A stretch of 64,000 bases of DNA from Strigops habroptila (lineage: Eukaryota; Chordata; Aves; Psittaciformes; Psittacidae): NCBI RefSeq assembly GCF_004027225.2, contig NC_044284.2:12318501-12382500 (forward strand), written 5' to 3'. The position numbers were made by a program, and so were the translations under genes. Within the stretch, counting starts at the first letter, position 1, and every line of letters begins with the position of its first letter. Below are positions 20,867 to 32,900 of this stretch, piece by piece. The notes beneath the pieces were generated by a model. The model was not told where the DNA came from. It searched no databases and saw nothing but the letters and a program-made list of their open reading frames with translations.

Positions 20867-22432
20867 TTAGTCGAGTCCCAAATAGGATTTTTAGAATTTA
20901 TTAAATAAATAAAGGCAAGCAAACAGCGCTGGGTGCGCCGGGAGTCTCTGCCCACCAAGACAGGGGTGTTTTTGGTGTACCCCAAATCTGTAGCCTCGTG
21001 GAGCTGCCTCAGACCCTTGATCGGGGCACTGGCTTTGGGGTCGGGGGGGTGGTTCCTCTGTCTCGGGGTAGTCGAGGCTGCTGTACTGGTCCTGCAGCAC
21101 CCGACTGGCTGAGTTGGACAGCCATGGGACCTGTGGTGGAGGCGGGCGAGGCGGGCGGCCCCGTGGCTGGCGAGGCAGTTTTGCAGGCACGGGCGACGGC
21201 TGTTGGGTCCAGGTCTCAGAGGGGTTGGAGCGGGGAATCCAGCTCCCCATGTCTGAGGTGCGTCTGCTGATGTCGGCCTGAGATGCTGAAGCTGCAGCGA
21301 TGCGCCTGTGGAGAGAGCAGGCTACTGAAGCCCTGCTGTGGCTGCAGAGCCAGGCAGGTTCTAGGGTGCAGGACAGCACTGGGCAGCCCATGGGGTGTAG
21401 GCACCCGGCTGGACACAGGAATTGTGAGCACGAAGAGCTCCATGCAGAAAATGGGACACCCTGCACCCCTCACCTAGGGCACTGCTCGCCTGCCCATAGC
21501 TCACCTTGTCGGAGCCCTGAGCATCCTGACCTGCCTGCTCTGCACGTGCTTGGAAGGAGACCTGACCTTGGTAGACCAAGGACACGAAGCTGGACATGGC
21601 ACTGCAGGGCCAGGAGAGCCTCCTGTTCTCCTTTCTCAGTGTGCCTGGCAGAACCCAGCACTCAGCTCCCCTGCCCATCCCTGGCCAGACAAGGGTACAG
21701 CTTTGCCTCTCTAGCACCACCTAAAAGGGTGATTTCTGCTGGTAGGTTCACTGCTAAGGGAGATGTCGCTATTGTGCTGCTCACTTTATATGGCAGTGTC
21801 ACCCCTTACTGGTTTTCTTCCTGATTTTGCTCTGCCCACCTCTGGTGCTGGGTCTGCTCTTGCCAAGGCAGGGTCACTTTTAACTCATAATTGAAACAGT
21901 AAGAACAGGTTTCAGAAATGAGTGCCCAAGAATTGAGAGGCCAGTTAATACCAGAATACCCTACCTCTAAATGCTTCATCGCCAGTAGCAGCCATCTAAG
22001 ACTGAATTTTCGCAACCCTCCCCCCCCTCCTCAAAAGCTCACCGTCTTCTCTTCCTCCACAGATGGATCACACAGCAAAATACCATCCCAAGCAGCATAG
22101 AGCCCAAGACCGCCATGATGCCTTCTGTGCAGAGCTTGCGGAATTCATTCTGATCTGCAGCATTTGGGTTTTTCTTGTCATCCACACCTGCAGGCAGAAT
22201 TCTGTACGCTGCACGCTACTGGTAATCTCACAAGAGGTCTGACACCACCAGGAAATGTTCTTTCTCGCTCGCTCAGTGAACTTCCTGGGACTGAGACATT
22301 TCCTTGGTTTCAACCAAGGAAGAAAAGAAGGAAACTCCCAAAGCTGCTGCAAATGAGTGCGTCCGGGAGCCTCTCTCTAGGGTGCATCCTCTGCTCCTCT
22401 CAGCTTTGCTTACATTCTGGGACAACCATAAT
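20867..22432 (-). repeat. Array unit 4 (partial, 1,566 bp): terminal-exon module next to exons 1-6
   Basis: A terminal-exon module without its own spacer on the right, joined to sequence equivalent to 4970 onwards in copy A, that is, to the intron leading to exons 6-1 of copy B. Exon equivalents are 22043-22187, 21505-21601 and 21009-21277, with AATAAA at 20897-20902. One G fewer near 21040 shifts the end of the tail frame, as in unit 2 but at a different G-run. It is the module that ordinary splicing from copy B exon 6 would reach first. Confidence 0.85.
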
Positions 22433-25400
22433 CCCGTTTTCCCAGTGTCATAGGTTTGCTCCCCCTTCCTGGTGATCCTTCACATTTGCACACAATGTCT
22501 TATGCACTCGCCCACCTTCACTTTGCAAGGCTTACTAGCGCTGCTGCCTGGAGGCTCTCTCTGACCTTCTGGGACTAGTTGTCCCACTGAACATAACTCA
22601 TGAGGCCAAATGGGGAGCACAGAGAGGAGCGCAGCAGGGTGACTAACTGCCCCTCTAAGTGAGACAAACAAAACCTACCCTTGCATCAGGAGTGCCACCC
22701 CCAGCTCTCCCTCCCCAGGGGACCCACACCCCAGGGGGACAGAGTCAGGCCTGCTCGGGAGACACCTGAGCCTCTCTCTTTCCCTTTTCTCCAACATGGG
22801 CACCGCTTGCATGCCTCCAGTTTTCAGGACTTGTTTCCCACTTATGGCCCCCTGCAAGACTTCTCAGTTTGTGGGTTCTTTTGAAAAAATCATGTGTCCT
22901 GGCATGGATATTCCCCAGGCTTGGACAGCACTGACAAGAATCAGAGACAGGGAAAGCCTCAGCACGGCTCAGGCACAAAGGATGCAGGACAGTGCCGGTT
23001 CCCCCTGAGCCATGCACAATCCATCAGGGCTTCCCTCTGGACCTCAGTCCACAGGCGGGATCCCCCTCTGTTGTGCCTACGGGGACTTGCAGCAGGCTCT
23101 GGGATGCAAGTGTTGTGGGAGGTACATTCGGTTAAAAGTCGTGTTTCCATCACCTGCTGAGAGTAGTTCAGACGGCCTGCTTCCCCAAATGGCTAAATTC
23201 TAACTCTCCTGTGAACTGGTACAGGCACCAGGGGATGCAGTAGCCTGCAGACACACAGTAACTTTGACTTAGGACACTGGATGACTGAAGGACAGCAATT
23301 ACCTGGCTCGTCTACTGACGAATATGCCCCCATTCTTCCACCAGAGGCTGGAACTCCCCGCCTGTCGCCTTCCTGAAGCGCCTCCATGGTCTCACGGTTC
23401 ACCTCTTTCAAAAGAAAGTAGGTCAGTTTGATTACGAGTAACTGTTCCTCATCAGGAACATCATGTTCCTCATCAGGAACATGAACATCTTCAGATGGCA
23501 GTACTTCTCAAAATGCATTCATGGCACTTAGAAGCAGCCTGGGCATTTGGGGGTGCACTGAGTCACTAGTCTGAACAACATGCCATTCATGGAGAAAAAC
23601 TGAAGCACTAGACATTTTCCAGTTTGCCAGTAGACAGCACACCCTGGCCCGCTGAGAGACTAAAATATTGCCTGTGATCTTGTTCTCATTCCACTCTGCA
23701 TTTTTGGCAAAGCGCAACATTATGGCAAATTCCTTCCTTCAGGGAGGACAGAAAGACGCCATAGCCAGTTCAGCTGGGGAGAGCACCCTTCTGAGAAGCA
23801 CTTCCCATCGTGCCAACTCAATCACACAGGAAGGGTAACAGACACACATGGTGGACTGAGACATAAGCTCTTGTAACCACACTCTGGAAAGGTCTCAAGT
23901 GGCAGTGAAGAGACCACAGTCCTCCAAAACCAGAGGAAAACCACGGCCAAGTTACCTAAAACACAACTACAAAAGACAGTTAAACCACCCAAGACTAAAT
24001 TCACAGCCCTGCATTTTAGCTGCCTTCAAGCTGGGTGTTCATCTGGTCTCACCTGTCCCTGACCCCGAAGTGTCATCGAGAGTCCCCAAACATCAACAGG
24101 CAGAGCCAGGCTGTGAGGCTGGCTATGGCACGCCAGCAGCCCGAGCCAAGTCTGCCGGTCTCGGCGACCCCAAGCTGCCCATGCATCTCTCTGCTGCCTA
24201 AAGGCACGCTCTCCTCTGGCGACTAGCCCTCTCATGACTCATTGGGAATCAGCTCCTTGGCAAGCCCCTCCCATTCCTGCTGTGTAGGCTACTGCTTGTC
24301 CGTACATGCATCTAAAACCTCAGCTTCCCAAGCCTTCCGGTCAAGAGTGATATATACCCACCATGTGCTGCTTCATCCAAGTCTGTCAGGATTTCCCTTA
24401 GAACTTCTGATGACCCTGTGAAGATTCTCCTATTTCATCTTTATACTTTGCTTCTGGAGGACCTGAAAGTATGAAATTAAGTTTCACGCAAATAAAATAA
24501 TGAAAACGAGTGTGTAGTCTGAGAGTCAAGGCTGACTACTCACCCCTGTGGTGCCAGGTGAGCCCCAGCGCAGGATCCAGTTGAGAAGCTGGAAGAGCCC
24601 TCCCTGTACCCACATCTGCAACCAAAGACCCATGAGAAGTTTCCTTCATACGTTGTGGCAAGACGCTGTCTTGCCAAATGAATAGCAGAACATAGAAGGG
24701 AATCACCTAATGGCATGACACACCCATGCAGGTCTGTATTCTCGCACCTGCAAGAGATGTGTCGCTCACATTTGGGCTTTGAGCAGGCAGCTCTGAAAAG
24801 AAGTAAAAAGCCATGACGTACCCATGTGATCTCCCTGAGTGTCAGCCATGGAACCCAGCCAGGAAGCTGGATATCCATCACCTCCGGCCACACCTGTGAA
24901 CAAACAGTACAGAGAAGCTCCCTTGAAATATTTTAATGTATTTCCTCACACCTGAACAGCAGTAAATGCAGCTCAAACACGGGATTGCTGCATGGCACTC
25001 ATATCTCCCTTCCACTCAGGAGGGCTGTGCAGTTACTGCATGCCTGGACCATGCTGGTCTAAAACAAACCATGCACGGAGCTGTCAGGAGAAGGGACTTG
25101 CGGGAGCTCACACCAGCTCTAAACTCAACCCTCACAAGCCCACTAGCTTTGTGCTGGAAGCAGCGCAGGGCCGGACAGGCTGGAAGGAATGCTTTGCAAG
25201 GCAGAGTGCCCCGGGGCACATCACTGAGCCTGACCCATTCTCTCTCTGCTCTTCTGCATGTCTAAGCACCAGCCAAGAAAATATCAAGTAAATTGTGAAT
25301 GAACTGACTAATTAAAACTTAAATGCTCACACATTGAAATGACATACCTGTGGGATTGCCCTGAGGCTCCGGGACAAGATTTGGCTCAGGATCAGGCCAA

Positions 25401-25774
25401 ATCGGTGGCCACCGGCTACAGGCACAGCTGTAATCAAGCACGTTTCCGTCAGATGTCGTGATCTACTTCTTTTAACCCTAGGAAGGTTTTCCGGGGGGAG
25501 GGCTGCACAGGGCTAGCTCTAGGGACGGCTTGCAGCCCGCAGTGGCTGCAGCCCCCTGTGCGTCCCACTGCCTGCAGAGCTGGCTGCGGCTCACCCGGCC
25601 GAGCCTCACCACGACCAGTGCAGTGGGAGCTGCCAGGGCTGGGTGCTGGCCCTTGCCTGCCTGCCTACCTAATCCCCGTGCTTGCCACGGACGAGCCCCG
25701 ACATGCCGGGGTCGCAGGACCACCAGAAGGATAAGGAGGCAGTGGTGGACCAAGCCTCTCCGCAGCTGCACCAT
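21009..25774 (-). pseudogene. Unrecognised type I membrane protein gene, copy B (frameshifts as assembled)
   Basis: Counterpart of the gene at 3545-8319. Exons are 25669-25774, 25348-25427, 24822-24893, 24544-24615, 24362-24462 and 23303-23404, followed by the nearest terminal module (22043-22187, 21505-21601, 21009-21277). Exon 1 and its signal peptide, and exons 3, 4 and 6, keep length and frame. Exon 2 is 80 instead of 81 bases (CGGTGGCC versus CGGGTGGCC), exon 5 is 101 instead of 102 (GACCCTG versus GACCCCTG) and the tail exon has one G fewer, so the copy is not translatable as written. All three changes are in short homopolymers, in a region where copy B shows many such indels. It could therefore be an intact gene in a poorly polished stretch. 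Splicing could in principle reach any of three further modules at 13311-20866. Confidence 0.55.
23443..23481. promoter_or_regulatory. Palindromic steroid-receptor-like element (copy B)
   Basis: Unchanged copy B counterpart of the element at 5982-6020. The full palindrome GGAACATCATGTTCC is at 23455-23469 with the same flanking half-sites. Confidence 0.5.
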
Positions 25775-25990
25775 GATGCTGCTGCTGCTATCGCCGCTGC
25801 CGCTAACGCCGCAGCTGCCGGCACTGGCGCCGCTGCCGCTCACGCCAAAGCCGCTAACGCCGCAGCACCGCTGCCTGCGCTGCTGCCGCTAACGCCGCTA
25901 CCAACAGCGCTGCCGGCACTGCTGAAACGGTGCCTGCGGGACCACGCTTCCCCCGCGGTGTCCGGCGGCGTTGTGTGACCTCACAGACCA
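25485..25990 (-). promoter_or_regulatory. CpG-rich promoter/exon 1 region (copy B)
   Basis: Copy B counterpart of the CpG-rich region at 8030-8560, around the start codon at 25774. It differs by several single-base indels. The repeats 5' of the ATG (25775-25924) are retained. Confidence 0.6.
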
Positions 25991-26795
25991 GCTCCCCACC
26001 ACGGCACCAGCCCTGGAAGGGACTCTGAGACTACCCCGTGCTGCCCCCCGGCCGAGTCCGTGTGCAGCGGAGTCCTCCCCTCCCCGAGGTGCCTGTATAG
26101 TGTGTCTCTGAAGTGAACATAACGAATGTGCCCGCTCTCCCTCTGAATTTTTTTTCTATGAAAATATTTTAACACAAATATTAAAAGAAGGTATGCTGTG
26201 GAGCACATGACGCCCATGCAAAACTTACTTCCCTCCATTGCCTTCTCCTGTAAGCATAATCATTTGTGTTTTCTCTTGTTACAATTAAATGATACTGTGG
26301 CGATAACGCTGTATGAAAAGAAGAAAGTGTTTGTAAAGAAGTTCAGATATTAATGTTAAAAGCTTTATGCCTTTTTAGTCAGTTTTTAAAAGAGCTTGCA
26401 GTAGTACCCGAGAACCTCACTGAGGCACTAGCATCTATACTAAAAGCAATCAAGGCTGAAGAAAAGACGTGATGCAATGGGATAAATCTGCGTCGCTTCT
26501 ATGTGTTTTCCAGGCTTTCCTGAGAAGCATTAGTAGCCTTGTAACCAGTGAGTCCTGATGTGTTTTTCGCCAGTTATTGCTTCAATGATGTCCTTTTTCC
26601 TTACCCTACCATGTGTAATTTTTCACTTCACTCAGAAAGAGATTTTCCAGAACGGAAATCTTTCTTTCTCAAAAAAAGGGCAGAGAAGAGCAGCCTTGAC
26701 CCCCAAGTAAGGAGCTAGTGTCCCTATAGGATGTAAAGTGGGATGGGGGGCGGCCGTGACTCACCCGCTCCCTCTCCGGTACGGAAGAAGTAAGA

Positions 26796-26962
26796 TGGTG
26801 CTGCCGCCCAGCGGCCATACTGCAGTACTGCAGCTGGGGGGGTGGAAGCGCGCTGTGTGGTGCTGCCATCCTGTGGCCAGACCTTGGTACTGCAGCTGTG
26901 GGGGGGGGGGAGCGCGGTGTGGCGCTGCCATCCTGTGGCCAGACGCGGTACTACAGCCCGGG
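26796..26962. repeat. ~60-bp GC-rich minisatellite (copy B)
   Basis: Copy B counterpart of 9341-9509 with the same three CTCF-like blocks (26801-26814, 26863-26876, 26925-26938). The G-runs differ in length between the copies. Confidence 0.7.
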
Positions 26963-29756
26963 CACGAGTCGTCGTTTTTGTTGCCGGTTTCGCGTGGTTT
27001 TCTGCGGGATTGTTTAATCATTTAATCCAATTTTGCTGTGCACAGTCCTCAAGACCAGATTAAGTATAGATGTCTAAACTAATGCTTTCTTTGTAAAGAC
27101 AGAAACCTAGCAGCAATTGAAATCCCCAGCTAAAGGTGTTCTGCTGTTCTGGTTGAAGAGAAACAATCATACATGGGGAAAAAACGAAGTGCTAGGGTTT
27201 TAGGGTAGGAGTGTGATATAAAGGTTCTGACACACATTCTCATTCTTAATCATCAGAGCTTATCCAGAGTCCACAAATAACTAATATTTTTTTCGAGTAA
27301 TTTTCCTGGGGTTTCCTACAGCCTAGTTAGGTTTATAAATGAGAATTTGCCACCAGAAATTGAGACAGTGAGGGGCAAATGTAATCTTTTGCTAAGCATA
27401 TGTGGGACTGAGCAGTTATAAATGACCTTTTACCCCTGCTTCGAAAGCTAAAAGAAACAGTTTTTTTCAGGTCCTATAAAATTTCTCCTTTAGCTCCCAG
27501 TAGTTTTTCCTGGGGTTTTAATTGGTTCACTTCTGTGTGTACACATGCTGTGGTTCACTAACGTTAGCTGAAAACTGATGTCTTATTTAAAAATATTCCG
27601 CCATTACTCTGCACCCACATGCTGCAGCTCAAAAGTAGCAGAAGGTCTTTGGCTTCCTGCAGTATCATGTAAAGACTTGTAGATATAATTTTAACCTACA
27701 TCTTTATTCACTATTTAAATGTGTAGAATGTACTGGTAATTAGATAACTTACCCCTGTTAAATAAAGATTATTACAGGATTAATTTATATGTAACCAATC
27801 TAAACTTTTCTTGGATTTAGTTTGAGAATTACAACATGAAAAATTTAGACTTATTTAAAAAAAAAAAAATCCACAAACCTCTATTTCTAAAAAGCATGAA
27901 CTCACAAGAAAACTATCACAATTCTCTCAGTCAAAGAATCACAAGGGAGCAGGATCCCCATTAAGCTTATGTGGATAACTTTGCATTCTCAATCTTTTGC
28001 ACTTTTTTTTTTTTTAATAATTTTGTAACTGACTTAGAACATCCAGGCTAACATTATGCTTGTAATCACAGAAAAAATGACAATATTTTCTAATGTTTTT
28101 TCCCCTTCAATTACCATATAGATAATTATAATTCTAGATTTAGGTTCCTGCATGTAGTAATTTTTCATTCCAGTCTTAATAGAAATGAGTAAGAGAAATT
28201 CATAAAGACTGGAATATACGGGTCTTATATACAGATTATGAATCAATTGCCAGCTTACGATTTACTTTGACATAGGCAAAAGGCAATTAAATGAAACAAT
28301 GCCACGTGAATAGAAAACCTATTTTCTGTGTTAAAAAACTATATCAGAGAAAAATTACACCAAAATGTTTTGGTAGGCAGTCTACTTGAAGGTATTTTAA
28401 AAGAAAGTTTGTGGAAAATAGAAGACTAGGTTTTGTAGCTGTTTGCTTATTAGGTCTTTAACTGAAGAGACGCTGGTGTGCTGTTAAAGGTTTTGGCCTT
28501 AAGTTTGTCTTGCACTTGCATTCTGTTTGCAGTCCTACAAAAAACTTAAAGGTACTGAAAGCTTTCCTGGGACAACTGGCATCCTATCACAACTTTCTGG
28601 CAGACTAGAAACTGTCAGACTTGCCAAAAGGCTGTTTGTCTTTCACAGGGAAAAGCCCTTCCTCTCAGGAATAGCAAATGCTTCTGCCTAGATCACAGGA
28701 AAAACCCAAGCCATAAACCTGCACAAAATAACCCATGGTAGGTGCACATAAACAGACCCATTAACCATTTGAGAGCATAGGAATTGAATATGCACTGAAA
28801 GGTAAGTGGATACATGAAAATCCAGTTCATTCGGATTATTTAGGAGCTATGCTGTATATACTGCTTGTTTTAAAATGCCAACAGCTACACCTTCCACTAC
28901 TCATGCACATGCTCCTGGATCAACAGCATCTAGTCTTCAAGGATCATAATGGCAACTGGTCAGGCTGCAGAAAGCTTTCAGTATGGCTCATTAAGTACCA
29001 GCTACAATTACCCATCTCAGAGACATTGTAATCTCAACATTGTTACTATCAATCACTCAATCACTGTTAAATCTAAATCCCAGCTGGAAATGATTTGGAT
29101 CTCTCACTCACAATCACTTCTAATATGAATAAAATATAACGAGACATTTTTTGTGTGCTGGAACTATGTCACACTGAAATACACTGAATATCTAGGAGAC
29201 ACTCTCTCCTGGGGGGCATGGGAGTGCAGACTTTTTTTCTCAAATGCTGGGAATTCCTTTTTCTTCCACAATTCACAACTCCTTAGCAAACAGTTTGGAA
29301 AACTGATGAGCTGAGCATAAGGGAAGGGGGATTTCATGCATTTCCAAAGCTCTAACTTAACCTGAAAAGACAGGTTTTCTAAATAAACAATGGAAGCCAT
29401 GTGGAAGTAGGACACAACTGGTTTATGCATCAAAATGAACAACAGTAATATCACTGTGCAAGAGTTCTTCACTCTTTCAGATGCTGTTATTTTTACTTCA
29501 CTGTTTTGGCATTCTTTTTCACCATGTGAGCCAAATGTAAGAATTATGGATGGACAATATTAAACACAGACTCCAAATAACTGCCATTTTTTAACCACAG
29601 CCTGTAAACACGTGATACTGTCTGATTTAGAGCCATGTCAATGCACACTGAAAACATTGGGAAACAAAGCAAGATGTTAAAAGTGTGCAGCTTGGCGCAT
29701 AGAGAGCTGTGAGGGGCCGTGACATTTTGAAATGGCAGTCAGTAGAGGCAACGCCA

Positions 29757-29905
29757 CAGAATCATAGAATAGAATCATAGAATCATTTGGGTTGGAAAAG
29801 ACCCTTACGATCATTGAACTCAACCATAAACCAAACATTACCAAGTCCACCAGTAGATCATGTCCCTAAGCGCGACATCTACCCATCTTAAATACCTGCA
29901 TGCTA
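29757..29905 (-). mobile_element. CR1 LINE 3' tail fragment
   Basis: Reverse-oriented CR1 tail. The left end carries ATCATAGAAT repeats (the CR1 3' octamer, reversed), then TTTGGGTTGGAAAAGACCC and a diverged CR1 body with AAGTCCACCAGTAGATCATG. It is heavily 5'-truncated and old. Confidence 0.85.
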
Positions 29906-32900
29906 CCTGTCTGCCTACACACGATTGTGACTCAAGGTAGAATTGGACATCATAGTAAAAAAATGCAATCCTGCTAATACAAACGGTTGTATTTTATTTC
30001 AAAAGAGACATAAGACATTTATGTATTTCTGACAAAGAGCACAGTAAAACGCATCTGTATTCTTGCTATTGTAGGGAGGTATGATCAATCCTCCTTTAGT
30101 GAATGTGGCAGCATTCATCAAACACAATTAGTATTATGTAACTATGCGCATGGCAAATAAACTTCTTATAAGCAGAAAACAACAAAAAGCTGTTGTGATG
30201 CTAGCACCGTTTAAAACACAAGAACAAAAGCAGAAGGCATCACAGAGCCAATTGAGCACATAGGACTGTGGCTCTGCTACACAGAACTACCTCCACAGAA
30301 CTGACGCACAGGTTTCTAGATGTATTTTTCTCAGTGACTGAAAGAAATACAAATTCACCACAAAATGGGGAGGTCACAAAATCACATGAAAAATACCTTC
30401 TTTCTATTCTGTTTTTGCCATGAAAATAAGGTACCAGCACTACTGTACTGTGAGTGATGGTAACTGCCACACTGGACAGTTTGTCCTCTGACCCAAGACT
30501 TTCAGTGGTGTTTGAAAGGGACAGATTTAAAAATATTCCATGCAATACACATGTAGCTTAGCTGTTTGAGAATGTTTAACAGGATAATACAGACCATTTC
30601 TCTGATGGTGACCTAAGTAACATCTACAAGTCTACTATGAGATATTTTTCACAAGAATATGGAACTTGAAATGTTCCTTCTATAACCACATGCCCAGTAT
30701 GTCAAATCAGACTTGATACTCTCTGTTCTCTTAGAACCTGCTTTCTCTCAGTGCATTCTCCTGTCCAATTCAGAAAACACAGGACACTAAATAGGACTGT
30801 ATTATAAGTCCCTACAAAAGGGGGAGTGCAGAAAGCAGGAAGCTGACAACAATGTATATTACATTGGCAAGCACAGCAGGTCTCTCATCTCCTGCAGAGT
30901 AAAGCATCTTTAAGAAGCAGATGTACGTGTTTGCTGTTTGCTACAGAGAAAGGTAAGAAAATGGCCTTGTCTCCTTCCCTTAGGATACCCTGACATAAAA
31001 AGATTAGTAGCCTTTAAAATTAAAGGAAAGCATTGGAAGTATGGTCCTTCACTGTATGAAAGTGAGAAAATATCTAAAAATCCTTTTTTTTTTGAGTTGT
31101 TTGAAACTAATCACTGCTTTCTAAATTTTCTTCAGGAGTTGCTTCATTTCCCATTTTATTTTTGAAATGCTAGTTCTTCAATGAACTATAATGTTAAGTA
31201 AAGAAATGCCAATCTTGATCAGAATAGTGAAGTATCTAGCCTAATAAACACAAATGCTTTGAATAAGTCATAAGAAATGCTGAAATTACCCACAGAGAGC
31301 ATGTGCTTCTGTATGCTGTGCCTTTTAGGAATTCCAGATGATCCTTAATGCCATCAAATGTTGCAACGCACCTGCTTTCCCAGACAAGAGATATCCTCTA
31401 CACTGGAAATTAACTTGCTCTTGTTTGGGTTTTTAAAGATTTCCAGTACCAGTGATGCCTTGTCTAGTAATGCCAGCCCTGGCAGTCCTGTATACACAGA
31501 AATGTTTTGCTGTGGTGTCAGAATGAGACAACATGACAGTTTAAACCTGAAGGGATTCTTCAGATGTGGCAGCCTGATCAATGGTACATGGAAATGTGCT
31601 GGATTTAAACAAAACCCAAACCCACAACAACTCTAAAAACCTGGTTTTGCATTCTTACGGATCCTATTGCTCTTTTTCATCTACATTAATTTGTGATTCA
31701 GGAGCTCACCTGATTTCAAAAGTCTTTGCTCTTTTCAGAGCCACCTCTCACACTTAGCCTTCTAACTCTCTCACCTTCATGCCATACCATATGCTTTTTA
31801 CAAGCTTGCCTTCCTTTACTTATCTTCTCACAGCTTCTGTGTTGATTGGTAATGCGGTAATGCTAATAGGCTTTGAAAACCTGCCTGAATATTCTCATTC
31901 TTTCTCTCTCTCTTCTTTGAGAGTTTAATATTCTTTTATCTTTTTTTTTTTTTTCCCCACACTGATTTGCAATAGCCTTTAGCACAATCCTTCACATATG
32001 GCCAAGAGTCAAACGTCACGAACTGCTTTCAAACCAGAAAGGGCTTACCAGGCTAGAGGAATGGCTTTGCCGTTGGACTTCCTCCTTTTTTGGCCTATTT
32101 CCATGACTGGAGTATTGCAAACTGGTTGCTGCTCCTTCTGCTTGCCTTCCTCCGCATCTAAGATGAAAGAAAAGAACACGTTTTCGTTCTGCAGTGATTA
32201 TAGCACGATTGTTGGTTAAATACTTAGGTGCTTTGGCTTTCTTTAGCCAGCAAATGGAAATTCATTCCTTTAAAGTTAGTACGTACATAAGGTATACCTT
32301 GATTTTTCTTACTATAAACCTGTCAGGTGCAGACTTATCAAAGAGAAGAGTAACTAAGAAGCTTTTGCTTTCTTCCCTTTTCCTTACTGTATTACTTAGC
32401 CCAAATAAAAAACCCAGTGGCCACACTATAGGTCTGGAAGCTGAAATAATGTGCTTCACTGCCTCTAAACTCCCCAATTACTGCTGAATTTTCAGTCAAG
32501 AACCATGACTTACTTTATAACTCAAATACCATTTTATTGTCTTTGGTTCTTATATAACTGTGGTTATTTATTCTTTGGTATTTGAAAGCCATTTTTTTTC
32601 CCAGTAAAATCAAAAGAGCAAAATGAACACACTGCAGGTAATCCAATGCAAAAAAATCACAGCGTTAATTTAAAGATAACTCCGGTATTCATTTGGCAAA
32701 TGAGACAGTGGAGTGGCACTGACATATGTAGAACAAGGACAAGTCTGAGATAAATATACATTGACTCATGACTGGCAAAGAGCAGCTTGATGTAACTCAC
32801 TGATAAAACTGTCACTGGTCTTGCTCTCTATCTGGGATTCTGAGAGAAAATGATGGGAAAGCCATTCTAAGCCATTAATGACAGCTGAGTAAAATGTGCC

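Larger units (their letters stand above)
11190..28647. repeat. Segmental duplication, copy B (17,458 bp)
   Basis: Second tandem copy of the 1282-11189 block, expanded by three extra ~2.52-kb units between 13311 and 20866. The first 3.7 kb shows only a few substitutions and no net indel against copy A. From about 22689 rightwards, copy B differs from copy A by many single-base indels, mostly in homopolymers. The copy ends at TTTCACA (28647), after which the sequence is unique. Confidence 0.95.

Noticed and set aside
13311-22432. Array considered as a satellite or CRISPR-like repeat
   Set aside because: Units are 2.5 kb, gene-derived and limited to three and a part. This is a segmental tandem duplication in a vertebrate genome.
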